A DNA stretch of 64,000 nucleotides from Paenibacillus sp. MMS20-IR301 (GCF_032302195.1 NZ_CP135275.1:2232001-2296000), one strand, 5' to 3'; positions 8,806-17,016 are shown, counted from the stretch's first letter. A program made the numbers and translations. Notes: a model not told the origin generated them from the letters alone.

Positions 8806-9489
8806 TCAAACCAAATCTGGGCTTTGGAGCGAACCGATATACTCATAATAAATAATTCGCCCGGATGCCCCTCTGGCCACAGGACGGAATTTCCCTTTAT
8901 CCGCCAGCAACCGGCAGTATTTAATGACAGTAGTAATATGCAGTTCCAGTTCTCTCGCGGCATCAGCCGGGCGAATCACACGATGATGACGGATGGCTAA
9001 CCGCATCAAATCACGTTCAATTTTTGAATAGGATCTATCAGCGCTTCTATTCACGGTTATGCCTGCTGACAAATAAGGAGACAGGATGTTCCGCAGCGCA
9101 GAGAGGATGAAAGAAGGGTTATCCTTCAGCTCATCCAGCGAAATATAGAGCACCGTACAGTCTTGTGACTGTAGAAAAAGTCCGCGGTTCAAATCCATCC
9201 TGTACTTGCTCCGGTCCGTGCCATGCGAGCCAAAATCCATAATTTCAAATGCGATACGCGAGGCGCCCACCTCCCACAGGATATCGACGAAATAAGATCT
9301 GCCGCGCCAGTCCTTAACTTCATATTCCGGATGAAGTCCCTGAAAATGACCGGCCAGCGGCCACCACACTTGTTCGGCAAACAAGCGGTTCCCGTAGCCA
9401 TGTCCACGTTTTAGCGCATCCAGCCGCTCTCCCCTTCTTCTTTTAAGATGACTACATAACCATTGATCATGCTCACTATCAAAACCCAT
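8806..9489 (-). CDS. PD-(D/E)XK-like domain fused to a C-terminal HTH, function unknown
   Basis: 227 aa from ATG 9489. Residues of about 55-125 resemble the DUF559/Vsr-like restriction-endonuclease fold: YFVDILWEV, then IAFEIMDFGSHGTDRSKYRM, LNRGLFLQSQDCTVLYISL and DELKDNP. The usual E-x-K is not clear, so nuclease activity is doubtful. The last 75 residues look like a winged helix (ADAARELELHITTVIKYCRL). It may be a DNA-binding protein with a degenerate nuclease domain, but I do not recognise a characterised homologue. Its stop codon touches the 52-bp repeat array. Confidence 0.6.
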   Translation of the reverse strand: MGFDSEHDQWLCSHLKRRRGERLDALKRGHGYGNRLFAEQVWWPLAGHFQGLHPEYEVKDWRGRSYFVDILWEVGASRIAFEIMDFGSHGTDRSKYRMDLNRGLFLQSQDCTVLYISLDELKDNPSFILSALRNILSPYLSAGITVNRSADRSYSKIERDLMRLAIRHHRVIRPADAARELELHITTVIKYCRLLADKGKFRPVARGASGRIIYYEYIGSLQSPDLV

Positions 9490-9530
9490 TTACATCCCTC
9501 GCTCTACATTGAAATTGGTGTCAGAATGCA

Positions 9531-9625
9531 CAAAACCCCGCCTCCTTCCAGTTGGAAGAGAAGACGGGGCATGCTTTGCCGCGTTTGCTAGTATCTTTAC
9601 TTAGTGTGCCACTTTCAGCTGGTTA
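9531..9625. repeat. Dispersed repeat, copy C: isolated gene-end scar
   Basis: CAAAACCCCGCCTCCTTCC...GACGGGGCATGCTTTGCCGC and the following 40 bp match the terminator and last codons of the gene 1633-2919 (copy A), including the weakly conserved stretch beyond the stop. No related gene body is present. The remaining intergenic sequence 9626-9818 holds only the leader of the next gene. Confidence 0.5.
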
Positions 9626-9818
9626 ACACAATACCACACTTGCAATAAGATGGATAATTCAGCAGTGCCAGCATAGAATCGGACAAAGCCATAAAAATCA
9701 GCATACCGGGTTTATGGAGTTCCCAGCCCCTCTGCCGGATTGCACGCAGTCAGCCCTGTCCGTTACAATAACTGTAAGTAAACACAGCCCATTCCGGCTT
9801 ACGAAAGGAGACTTCATT

Positions 9819-10733
9819 ATGCAAGCATGGAACCGCGCCTCATGGGAGACATTGACAACGGACGAGAAAAAGGACGCGATGCAAGAACTGCTTACACAGC
9901 TGCCGGCAGGCTTCAGATGGCTGCGGATGGAGACATTTGCACGCTACAGGCAAACCTTGGAGACGGGTGTATTCACCTTTGAAAACAGCGAATTCGTGTT
10001 TATACCGGGTGATACGGTCACACTGGGCCGTGAGGAACCGGAGGTTCACCCGCATGCACAGATGTCCCCTGTCCGCGAAGCCGTCGTTAGCCCGATGCTC
10101 GTGCAGCGCCACCCCGTTGCGGCAGGCTGGTATGAACTGCCGCTCGAGAAGCTGGACCCGCAGGAAGATGCGGAGCTGATCGAAGAGATTGAACAGTTTC
10201 GTCATGCCCCGCACAGCAGTCTGGAAGTCTCTCAATCTTACCGGCTGGAACGGGATGGCGGGCAGGTGGTCTTATTTCTGTTCGACGGCAGCGGGACATT
10301 TGAAGAATGGTGCGAGGCGGAGCTACCGGCGGGTTTCGATTTGCCGGACGAAGACGAATGGGAATATCTGTACGGCGCAGGTACCCGTACTCTATTTCCG
10401 TGGGGCGACAATATTGACGAGTCCATGCGCTTAAGACATGTACATGTCCGCTCTGAGATCAAAGATTCACGCCCGTACAGTCTGGAACTGCCGAACGCGT
10501 TCGGCCTCTGTTTCCCCGGCGATCCCTACAAAAAAGAGCTGGTCCTAACACCCGGCGGCATGACCGGTAAAGGCGGTGACGGCGGCTGCAATCTGCACGG
10601 CGGGCTCGGCATACATATCGGCTATTTGCCGACCGCCACCGCTTTCCGCGATCCTTACGAAAGTGAGCTCGATTGGACGGACCTGCTGGATTGCCTGGTC
10701 TACCGGCGTATCGTAAGACTACAGGAGGGATGA
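9819..10733 (+). CDS. Formylglycine-generating-enzyme-fold (SUMF1-like) protein
   Basis: 304 aa from ATG 9819, preceded by AAAGGAG. An upstream in-frame extension to 9714 has no ribosome site. Fold markers of the FGE/sulfatase-modifying family are present: FVFIPGDTVTLGREEPEVHP (like the ME-PGG-F/MG segment), VSPMLVQRHPVAAGWYEL, the Leu-Pro-x-Glu-like LPDEDEWEYLYGAGTRTLFP followed by WGDN, and PNAFGLCF. The cysteine pair of true formylglycine-generating enzymes is not evident, so it may be a binding or modified member of the fold. No sulfatase gene is nearby. It is translationally close to the small lipoprotein that starts 2 nt after its stop. Confidence 0.65.
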   Translation: MQAWNRASWETLTTDEKKDAMQELLTQLPAGFRWLRMETFARYRQTLETGVFTFENSEFVFIPGDTVTLGREEPEVHPHAQMSPVREAVVSPMLVQRHPVAAGWYELPLEKLDPQEDAELIEEIEQFRHAPHSSLEVSQSYRLERDGGQVVLFLFDGSGTFEEWCEAELPAGFDLPDEDEWEYLYGAGTRTLFPWGDNIDESMRLRHVHVRSEIKDSRPYSLELPNAFGLCFPGDPYKKELVLTPGGMTGKGGDGGCNLHGGLGIHIGYLPTATAFRDPYESELDWTDLLDCLVYRRIVRLQEG

Positions 10734-10734
10734 A

Positions 10735-11067
10735 ATGAACAGACTATTTTTGCTGACGCTGATTATATCTTTTATAACAGGATGTTCTAATGAAAGCTCC
10801 ACCAGTTATCCGAGTGCAGTCGCGATGAACAATATTGTATATGGATTATCCAGCACAATTGTAGAGGATCAGGATGTTGGTGAAGAGATCGGCCGGATCG
10901 GACAAATCTCAAGCCCAATGCCGGTAAATAACGGGGATTCCAATGATGTCCCCGTGGGGAGTTCGTTACACAAGATTATTGGTGAAGATACGGACGAATC
11001 CATAGCAGTAAAAGTCAATGGGAAGTATTATAGAGCATCTAAGAGTGGCCCGCTTTCAGGCAAATAA
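10735..11067 (+). CDS. Small lipoprotein of unknown function
   Basis: 110 aa with a lipoprotein signal peptide (MNRLFLLTLIISFITGCSNE, lipobox ITGC, Cys 17). The mature part is acidic and low in complexity, and ends with AVKVNGKYYRASKSGPLSGK. Its ATG lies one base after the stop of the FGE-like gene, whose last codons contain the AGGAGG site. The two genes are therefore almost certainly co-transcribed and probably co-translated. Confidence 0.7.
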   Translation: MNRLFLLTLIISFITGCSNESSTSYPSAVAMNNIVYGLSSTIVEDQDVGEEIGRIGQISSPMPVNNGDSNDVPVGSSLHKIIGEDTDESIAVKVNGKYYRASKSGPLSGK

Positions 11068-11074
11068 AGGTACA

Positions 11075-11908
11075 TTAAGAGAGTGCCTGCCGTGTTCTTA
11101 TGAAGCGAACCATCAAGCCAGCCCCCACGTACAGTAAACTTGTCAGTATACCCGCAATGGGGGATATCAGCCATTCTTTTCCCGGAGCAACCATTATGTA
11201 TCCGTCAATCACAAGAGGATTAATTAGAGCATCTTCCACTGAGTGCATTATAATACACGGCCAGATAGATCCCGTAACTCTGAATAGTTCGACAAACAGG
11301 ACTGACCAGCAAATCATATTCACAATTGCCACCGCAGCAAAGGTTACCTTATCGACGGGCAGGACAGTATATAAATCTGAGGAAGGCAGGAACACCAAAT
11401 AGTACGGAATGTGCCAGCCTCCCCAGATGAAACCGGAAATTCCGTAAACCAGCCAATCCTTAAGCCGCAGCTGTACAAGCTTTGAAGTCAAATACCCGCG
11501 CCATACCGCTTCCTCAAATATATTTTTTATAAATTGCCCGAGCAGCAAACCGAGAAACACACCTGTGAAGGAAGGCATTGTCCGGTAGTTAGACATATCA
11601 ATCCAACCCAGCAGACAGCCTATTAATAACACGCTCACAGTAACAAGCGGAAAAGCAAACAGAGCGGCCAGATACCACCTCAGGTTGCCTCTTAACCGGG
11701 GACGAATTCCTGTATCCTTCCAGCCGTCTCCTGCAAAAGAACGCAGCAAAAGAACTGCCAGCAGCGGTAAGATCAGCCATAAGCCCATGCCCAGCGTATC
11801 TCCCTCGGGCTGATCCTTAAGTACACGGTCCAGAAGCACACCCATCCATCCACTAGCGAGTACTGCAAAACTGAACAGGATTAGATTACGTTTCGATAAA
11901 CGATCCAT
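11075..11908 (-). CDS. CPBP family intramembrane protease (CAAX amino protease/Rce1-like)
   Basis: 277 aa from ATG 11908 (AAGG nine bases upstream; ATG 11917 sits on the ribosome site). There are seven or eight transmembrane helices. The CPBP motifs are EEAVWRGYL (EExxxR), WGGWHIPYYL (first His) and HSVEDALINP (second His). The family cleaves or processes substrates within the membrane and includes prenyl-protein proteases and bacteriocin-immunity proteins. No bacteriocin gene is adjacent. It converges on the lipoprotein gene with only 7 bp between the stops. Confidence 0.85.
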   Translation of the reverse strand: MDRLSKRNLILFSFAVLASGWMGVLLDRVLKDQPEGDTLGMGLWLILPLLAVLLLRSFAGDGWKDTGIRPRLRGNLRWYLAALFAFPLVTVSVLLIGCLLGWIDMSNYRTMPSFTGVFLGLLLGQFIKNIFEEAVWRGYLTSKLVQLRLKDWLVYGISGFIWGGWHIPYYLVFLPSSDLYTVLPVDKVTFAAVAIVNMICWSVLFVELFRVTGSIWPCIIMHSVEDALINPLVIDGYIMVAPGKEWLISPIAGILTSLLYVGAGLMVRFIRTRQALS

Positions 11909-12009
11909 TGAAGTCATCCTTCTTGTAATTAATTATTTGTCTTATGGCATAAACTATGGTATCTATTGTAAGACGAAGAACATAATGCTACCAAGGGAGA
12001 GGTTATTTC

Positions 12010-12777
12010 ATGTGGGATCGTTCAGAACTAAAGCGAAGGGCGAAAAATGTACTACGCACATCGTATTGGAAGGCTTTTGTGGTGAGTTTGCTTCTGGTTA
12101 TTCTTGGAGAAGGCGCGGGGATTCCCAGCTTAAACCGTACATGGGAATCGTCAGGTCGTTCAGAGCTGTCCAGCTACACCGCAGACATAGATTGGGGTAT
12201 ATTAGGACCTTTTCTAGTAATCGCATTATTCATAGTCAGTATTATCGTGATCATTAGTATTGCCTTCTATATTCTGATCGGATCACCTCTTACAGTAGGG
12301 GCAATGCACTATTTCAAGCGATCCGCCGAGGGCGAAGTCCGGATGGGCAATGTAGGCTATTCATTTAATAAGGACCGGTATTGGTCTATTGTTCTCACTA
12401 TGCTCTGGAGAGGTTTTTTGAATTTCTTATGGTTCCTGCTGCTGATCATTCCCGGAATCGTCAAAGCCTATGCGTACAGTCAAGTCCCTTACATACTTTC
12501 GGATAACCCGAACATCGGATATAACCGGGCCGTAGAATTAAGCAAGGAAATGACCAGAGGTCATAAGTTCCGGATGTTTGTGCTTGATTTGAGTTTCCTG
12601 GGCTGGATTCTGCTTGGCCTGCTGGCACTCGGGATCGGTGTATTATTTGTCCAGCCTTATATCAATGCCACAAAGGCTGAGCTTTACCTGGAATTGCGCC
12701 ATAATGCGCTTACGTATAATTTGACCAATGAACATGAGCTGCGGTTAGCACCGGCAGCACCGGCACCCTATTTCTAG
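12010..12777 (+). CDS. DUF975 family integral membrane protein
   Basis: 255 aa starting at ATG 12010 (GGGAGAGG upstream). The N-terminal signature LKRRAKNVLRTSYWKAFVVS followed by several transmembrane helices, an LLLIIPGIVKAYAYSQVPYI segment and a polar tail are typical of DUF975. The family function is unknown. The conserved Ser-Arg-Met loop (RAVELSKEMTRGHKFRMFVL) is present. It is monocistronic, with a terminator at 12806. Confidence 0.85.
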   Translation: MWDRSELKRRAKNVLRTSYWKAFVVSLLLVILGEGAGIPSLNRTWESSGRSELSSYTADIDWGILGPFLVIALFIVSIIVIISIAFYILIGSPLTVGAMHYFKRSAEGEVRMGNVGYSFNKDRYWSIVLTMLWRGFLNFLWFLLLIIPGIVKAYAYSQVPYILSDNPNIGYNRAVELSKEMTRGHKFRMFVLDLSFLGWILLGLLALGIGVLFVQPYINATKAELYLELRHNALTYNLTNEHELRLAPAAPAPYF

Positions 12778-12805
12778 AATCAGCAGCTGCTAATTAAGCA
12801 TGAAG

Positions 12806-12832
12806 ACCCCGCGCCCGGCGCGGGCTTTTTAT
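12806..12832 (+). terminator. Rho-independent terminator of the DUF975 gene
   Basis: CCCGCGCCCGGCGCGGG hairpin followed by CTTTTTATG. Confidence 0.85.
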
Positions 12833-12956
12833 GTTGTCCCGGCCTACTTGCCACCAGCTGCATCAGGTTACGAGAGCTCTCCGCCCGGCACAGATGTTAT
12901 AATACTGTATACGAAGCAGCAAAATAATCTGGTAACCTCATCATTATAAGGCTGAT

Positions 12957-14969
12957 TTGAACAGCATATGGAAGGAAGAGACTATTTCATTGATAACAAA
13001 TGTGAATGTGCAAGAGCACATACTGATCTGGAACTGTGCAACACTCAAGGTCATGGATGTACGGCATATCCGCATTCAGACCGGTACGAAAGCGCGGCCC
13101 TACCTGCTCCCTTCCAGCGCGTTTCTATATGTTACCCATGGCAGTGCAACAGTAAGCCTGGATGGAAAGGAGCACCATGCGGGGCGGTTCTACATGCTTC
13201 ACGGGGGTAAGGGAACCTGCCTTGAAATCAGCTTAACAGGCGACTCCTTTCACTATTACCTGATTTTCTATAAGGCCTCCCTCCCCCTGGCTACAGGGCG
13301 GCATTCCCCCCGGTATTCGGACCAGCAGCTGCCCTTTCACCACCAGTACGGTTTTGTCCCGCTCCATCCGGCGATCCTCTACGAGCTAGCTGAGCGGATG
13401 CAGAATGAATGGAGGATACAGGAACGATTACAACAGCTTCATGTCAAAACATTGTTCTATCAGTTTGTATATGAGCTGCTCCGGCAGATGGATCAACAAC
13501 AGGTCAGCATTGCCAGGCCTAATCTTGCTTCCCAAATTATACGCTATATGCAGGAGCATTATGCCGAGCCGGTGACCAGGGAAGCACTTGCAGGCATATT
13601 TCACTACAGTGTCCCCTATCTGTCCAAGCATTTCCGGCGCGAAACCGGCAAGAGCATTATCGATTATTTAATCAGCATCAGAATGGACAATGCCGGCAGG
13701 CTCCTGCAACAGTCTGATCTGACCCTGCAGGAAATTGCGGTAAGTGTCGGATATGCAGACGTATCCTATTTCATCAGAATGTTCAAAAAGGTTACCGGTG
13801 TCACACCGAAGCAATTCAAAGAGGCGTCCGGACAACCAGCGGCAGGTTCTCATCGTCCTATTAACAGGCACCGATCCTCCATTGTTCCGCTCAGGCTTCG
13901 TCATTATATTGATATCAGAGATGATAATCATTATCAATATAGCCAAAAAGGAGAACTACCGATGTATAGAAGTAAATTGCCTTTAGCCGTTACTTTACTG
14001 CTGTGCCTGACGCTGCTGCTCAGCGCATGCTCCAGACCCGGGAATATCAATGGAGGAACAACTACCGGAACTGCATCAAACCCGGCTGTAGGAACTGAGA
14101 GTAATACAGGCAACACAGCGCCTGGAAATATAACAGCCGGCCCGGAGCTGGTAACTTATTCAGCAGTTAATGGTGATGTGCAGATTCCCAAGAATCCTCA
14201 GAGAATCGTAATGGTAGCCGGAGCGTTCACCGGGCATTTACTGGCGCTTGGCCTGAAGCCTGTCGGAACCGGCGACGAATCCTTTAACAGCTATACAGAA
14301 GGAAAGCTGGATGATGTGGTTAATATCGGCAATGATGTGCCCTACGAGCAGATTATCGGGCTTCAGCCGGATTTAATTGTTGTGTGGAATGATCCGGAAA
14401 CGATTGAAAAGCTGTCTAAAATTGCTCCAACGGTAGCTGTAGAATACGGAATACCTTTACGCGAGCAATTAACGGATTTCGGGAAAATGACCGGAAGAGA
14501 AGAGCAGGCAAAGGCCTGGATCGCTGAGTGGGATGCAAAAATCGCCAAATACAAACCACTCGTGGAGCAGGCGGTAGGTGACCGGACGGTATCAATCTTT
14601 GATTCAGGAAGCGCTAAGGAATTTTATGCCTACGGCAGCTTTGGCAGAGGCGGAGATATTATTTATGGCGAGTTCGGGCTGAAAGCCCCGCCGATTATTC
14701 AGAAGGAAGCGATTGACAGCGGCCAGGGCTGGACCAAGCTGTCGCTTGAGCTGCTGCCGCAATATGCAGGAGACTATATCTTTATCAGCGGCTGGACAGG
14801 TGATGAGAATGCCGCTTCAATTTTTGAAGGCAGCCTCTGGGATAACCTCCCTGCTGTCAAGAATAATCATGTTTACCGCGAGAACAGCCGCGGCTTTGTG
14901 TTCAGTGACCCTGTATCACTGGAGGCCCAGCTTCAATTTGTTGTAGACAGCTTAACAGCAACACCATGA
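12957..14969 (+). CDS. In-frame AraC regulator + siderophore-binding lipoprotein cassette (paralogue 1)
   Basis: One open frame of 670 codons from TTG 12957. Residues 1-185 are a cupin-type sensor domain and 190-290 an AraC/XylS double HTH (EALAGIFHYSVPYLSKHFRR; EIAVSVGYADVSYFIRMFKK). Residues 291-335 are a linker. At 336 begins a complete lipoprotein signal (MYRSKLPLAVTLLLCLTLLLSAC), and 400-670 is an iron-siderophore binding domain (NPQRIVMVAGAFTGHLLALG). No stop separates the halves. A Fur box and a strong ribosome site lie inside the linker, so the binding protein can also be made alone from 13962. Btr of B. subtilis is a known AraC-binding-protein fusion but has no signal peptide. Either two products are made, or a membrane-spanning regulator exists. 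No permease gene is adjacent. Confidence 0.78.
   Translation: MNSIWKEETISLITNVNVQEHILIWNCATLKVMDVRHIRIQTGTKARPYLLPSSAFLYVTHGSATVSLDGKEHHAGRFYMLHGGKGTCLEISLTGDSFHYYLIFYKASLPLATGRHSPRYSDQQLPFHHQYGFVPLHPAILYELAERMQNEWRIQERLQQLHVKTLFYQFVYELLRQMDQQQVSIARPNLASQIIRYMQEHYAEPVTREALAGIFHYSVPYLSKHFRRETGKSIIDYLISIRMDNAGRLLQQSDLTLQEIAVSVGYADVSYFIRMFKKVTGVTPKQFKEASGQPAAGSHRPINRHRSSIVPLRLRHYIDIRDDNHYQYSQKGELPMYRSKLPLAVTLLLCLTLLLSACSRPGNINGGTTTGTASNPAVGTESNTGNTAPGNITAGPELVTYSAVNGDVQIPKNPQRIVMVAGAFTGHLLALGLKPVGTGDESFNSYTEGKLDDVVNIGNDVPYEQIIGLQPDLIVVWNDPETIEKLSKIAPTVAVEYGIPLREQLTDFGKMTGREEQAKAWIAEWDAKIAKYKPLVEQAVGDRTVSIFDSGSAKEFYAYGSFGRGGDIIYGEFGLKAPPIIQKEAIDSGQGWTKLSLELLPQYAGDYIFISGWTGDENAASIFEGSLWDNLPAVKNNHVYRENSRGFVFSDPVSLEAQLQFVVDSLTATP
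13922..13936. promoter_or_regulatory. Fur box inside the AraC/binding-protein linker
   Basis: TGATAATCATTATCA is a perfect 7-1-7 inverted repeat. It is translated as part of DNHYQY in the long frame and lies 40 bp before the internal start at 13962. Confidence 0.85.
13962..14969 (+). CDS. Siderophore ABC transporter substrate-binding lipoprotein (internal start)
   Basis: 335 aa from ATG 13962, with AAAGGAG at 13947-13953, 8 nt upstream, which is better spaced than most starts in the window. The lipobox LSAC gives Cys 23 and is followed by a Thr/Gly/Asn-rich spacer and a FecB/FhuD-type two-lobe domain: NPQRIVMVAGAFTGHLLALG, IIGLQPDLIVVW, GSFGRGGDIIYG and VKNNHVYRENSRG. It would sit on the outer face of the membrane and hand ferric siderophore to a FecCD permease, for example the pair at 48547-50588. 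Expression from the Fur box just upstream is likely. It is in frame with, and forms the end of, the longer AraC frame. Confidence 0.8.
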   Translation: MYRSKLPLAVTLLLCLTLLLSACSRPGNINGGTTTGTASNPAVGTESNTGNTAPGNITAGPELVTYSAVNGDVQIPKNPQRIVMVAGAFTGHLLALGLKPVGTGDESFNSYTEGKLDDVVNIGNDVPYEQIIGLQPDLIVVWNDPETIEKLSKIAPTVAVEYGIPLREQLTDFGKMTGREEQAKAWIAEWDAKIAKYKPLVEQAVGDRTVSIFDSGSAKEFYAYGSFGRGGDIIYGEFGLKAPPIIQKEAIDSGQGWTKLSLELLPQYAGDYIFISGWTGDENAASIFEGSLWDNLPAVKNNHVYRENSRGFVFSDPVSLEAQLQFVVDSLTATP

Positions 14970-15027
14970 GCCAAGAAAATATAGTATAGTTTCGAAGATG
15001 AATCACACAGCTCTATTAATTAGACAA

Positions 15028-15059
15028 GGCCCGCGGCACACGCGGGCCTATTTATTTTA
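15028..15059 (+). terminator. Rho-independent terminator after the AraC/binding-protein cassette
   Basis: GGCCCGCG / CGCGGGCC stem with a 5-nt loop, followed by TATTTATTTT. Confidence 0.85.
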
Positions 15060-15082
15060 CCCCGTTCATTAATTTTGCCTTC

Positions 15083-15157
15083 TGTTGCCATAGCAACGGA
15101 GCCAGCATACATACTCTGCTATACTGGCTTAAATGATATTGATTATCATTATCATTA
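15083..15157 (+). promoter_or_regulatory. Promoter with Crp-type dyad, -10 box and overlapping Fur boxes
   Basis: TGTTGCCATAGCAACG (15083-15098, centre 15090.5) is a 5-N6-5 dyad. TATACT at 15120-15125 is a good -10 and no proper -35 is seen. Two overlapping 7-1-7 Fur boxes, 6 bp apart, occupy 15134-15154 (TGATATTGATTATCA and TGATTATCATTATCA). The dyad falls near -41.5, a class II activator position. The same elements with identical spacing recur at 55788-55853. Confidence 0.75.
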
Positions 15158-15258
15158 TAGAAAGTAAGGGGGCTACGGTTGAATTTACAGCACAGCTGAT
15201 CAGCAAGGGGCAGCTCCTGCCCTTCACTACCAAACTATCTTCTGAAAGGGACTTTGAT

Positions 15259-16278
15259 ATGAAACGCAAATCTGCATATTCTATTATCTTCAGCCTTCTA
15301 TTCAGTCTATCCTTTATTCTAAGCGCCTGTACCCAGCAGAAGGAACAACCGTCCGCTGAACCCGCCGCTGCTCCTACGGCCGCTCCGCTGGAAGAGATGA
15401 GCATTAAGGTCGCAGGACCGCCCTCTCCGCCTTCCCTGCCGATTCTGAGAATGATTGAGTCCAAGGCACTCGGCGATTCTGTCACAGTAGATTTCCAGGT
15501 CTGGGAGTCCATTGACACGCTTACTGCGCTGGCTAACGATAAGCAGGTCAGCTTCCTGGCCCTGCCGCTGAACAATGCTGTGGTGATGTATAACAAGGGT
15601 ATGGATCTTTCCCTGATGAACGTCAACACCTGGTCAGTAATGGGCATGGTCACAACAGATCCTGCAGTCCAGGGCTGGGCGGACCTCAAGGGTACGACGC
15701 TCTATGTGCCGATGAAATCCTCGCCGGTTGATTATATTACCCAGACTTTTTTGAAGCAGAACGGGCTTGAGCCTGGAAAAGATGTTACGCTGCAGTATAC
15801 TCAGCTTGCGGAGGGAGCCCAGCTGTTATTGTCCGGCAAAGCCTCTACCATCGTCAGCATCCAGCCGCAAATCACCGCTATTCAGATGAAAAATGATCAG
15901 GTACGCTCCATCGTCGATTATAAAAAGGAATGGCAGCAGGTTACCGGATTAAGCACAGATCTGCCTAATGCAGGTCTTGCCACTAAGCAATCTGTCATTG
16001 CCAGCCAGCCCGAGCTGGTTGCCCGGTTCCAGGAGGAGTATCAGAAGGCGCTGCAATGGACGCTCGACAATCCCAAAGAAGCCGCGGAGCTGGCTAACAA
16101 GTACTTCAAGCTTGATGCAGCTGTGGTTGAACAGGCCATCCCGCATATGGCACTGGACTTCGCTTCCGCTTCGGACAGCAGAGAGGTTCTGACAACGTAT
16201 TACCAGACGCTGATGGACTATAGCAAGGACAGCATTGGAGGCAAGCTCCCCGATGAACAGTTCTATTATCAGCCTTAG
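15259..16278 (+). CDS. ABC importer substrate-binding lipoprotein, NMT1/NitT-TauT type, Fur-boxed
   Basis: 339 aa from ATG 15259 (GAAAGGG upstream). The longer frame to 15133 runs over the Fur boxes and is unlikely. The lipobox is LSAC (Cys 20), followed by an Ala/Pro-rich spacer. The body resembles NMT1/SsuA-type binding proteins: SIKVAGPPSPPSLPILRMIE, WADLKGTTLYVPMKSSP, DYITQTFLKQNGLEPGKDV and ELVARFQEEYQKALQWTLDN. Such proteins bind small organic molecules (sulfonates, pyrimidines, nitrate-like anions). Iron-type control of this class is unusual and the substrate is unknown. It is the first gene of an operon: the permease start overlaps its end by 26 bp. Confidence 0.82.
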   Translation: MKRKSAYSIIFSLLFSLSFILSACTQQKEQPSAEPAAAPTAAPLEEMSIKVAGPPSPPSLPILRMIESKALGDSVTVDFQVWESIDTLTALANDKQVSFLALPLNNAVVMYNKGMDLSLMNVNTWSVMGMVTTDPAVQGWADLKGTTLYVPMKSSPVDYITQTFLKQNGLEPGKDVTLQYTQLAEGAQLLLSGKASTIVSIQPQITAIQMKNDQVRSIVDYKKEWQQVTGLSTDLPNAGLATKQSVIASQPELVARFQEEYQKALQWTLDNPKEAAELANKYFKLDAAVVEQAIPHMALDFASASDSREVLTTYYQTLMDYSKDSIGGKLPDEQFYYQP

Positions 16279-17014
16279 CAAGAAAGCCGTCTCCCTGCTG
16301 ATTCTCTGCCTGCTGTGGCAATTTGCCGCCATGCAGATGGACCCGTTTGTTCTGCCCGGGCCGCTTGCTACGCTCCGTACTTTTTTGCACTATTTTGCGG
16401 ACCCGGAATTCTATTATGCTGTCTGCCGGACCCTCTACAAATTGCTCGCAGGCATGGTTATCGTGCTGCTGCTGGGCGGCAGTCTGGGTCTGTTGATTGG
16501 AATCCGCCGGAGCTGGAAGCCGTTCCTCGAGCCTGTCATTGACATGATGCAGTCCATCCCTCCGATTGCCTGGCTGGGTATCGCCATCATTTGGTTCGGG
16601 CTGACGGATGTTCCGTCTATTTTCATAATCGTTTTATCTACTACACCTGTTCTCGTTGTGAATCTGTATGAGGGCTTTGCCTCCATTGACGGAAAACTGC
16701 TGCGGATGGCCCGGGTGTACCATGTGCCGCGCAGGAAGGTCATGCGCCATATTATTCTGCCTTCCCTAACGAGCCACCTGAAGTCAGGTATGATAACAGC
16801 AGCCGGACTGGGCTGGAAGCTGGCGGTGATGGCTGAGCTGCTTACCTCCACCGACGGAATTGGCAGCCTATTGTCCGATGCCCGGACGAATCTGGAGACG
16901 GACCGGGTGTTTGCCCTGGCGCTATTTATGGCTGTCTTCTGGAATGTGATCAAAGCGTGCATTATCTATCTGTTCCGCAGCAGAGCAGGTCTGCCCGCTC
17001 ACTTGAATAAATAA
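16253..17014 (+). CDS. ABC importer permease, NitT/TauT family
   Basis: 253 aa from ATG 16253, with GGAGG at 16236-16241 inside the preceding gene. About six transmembrane helices, with the BPD_transp_1 EAA loop ARVYHVPRRKVMRHIILPSL between helices. The IIWFGLTDVPSIFIIVLSTT segment is also typical of SsuC/TauC proteins. It pairs with the binding protein upstream and the ATPase that starts 3 nt downstream to form an inner-membrane importer. Confidence 0.9.
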   Translation: MNSSIISLSKKAVSLLILCLLWQFAAMQMDPFVLPGPLATLRTFLHYFADPEFYYAVCRTLYKLLAGMVIVLLLGGSLGLLIGIRRSWKPFLEPVIDMMQSIPPIAWLGIAIIWFGLTDVPSIFIIVLSTTPVLVVNLYEGFASIDGKLLRMARVYHVPRRKVMRHIILPSLTSHLKSGMITAAGLGWKLAVMAELLTSTDGIGSLLSDARTNLETDRVFALALFMAVFWNVIKACIIYLFRSRAGLPAHLNK

Positions 17015-17016
17015 GG

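Noticed and set aside
8485..9000. Long overlapping open frames on both strands over 8485-9000 that look like repetitive proteins
   Set aside because: They arise because the 52-bp DNA repeat stays open in several frames at once. The same region is open in at least five frames, none has a ribosome site, and the period is not a multiple of three, so translated units would change frame.
9714..9818. Upstream extension of the FGE-like gene to 9714
   Set aside because: No ribosome site is present there and the added residues look non-coding. AAAGGAG precedes ATG 9819.
15129..15689. 186-codon minus-strand frame opposite the binding-protein gene
   Set aside because: It is antisense to a well-supported lipoprotein gene and would cover the Fur boxes, with no start signal.
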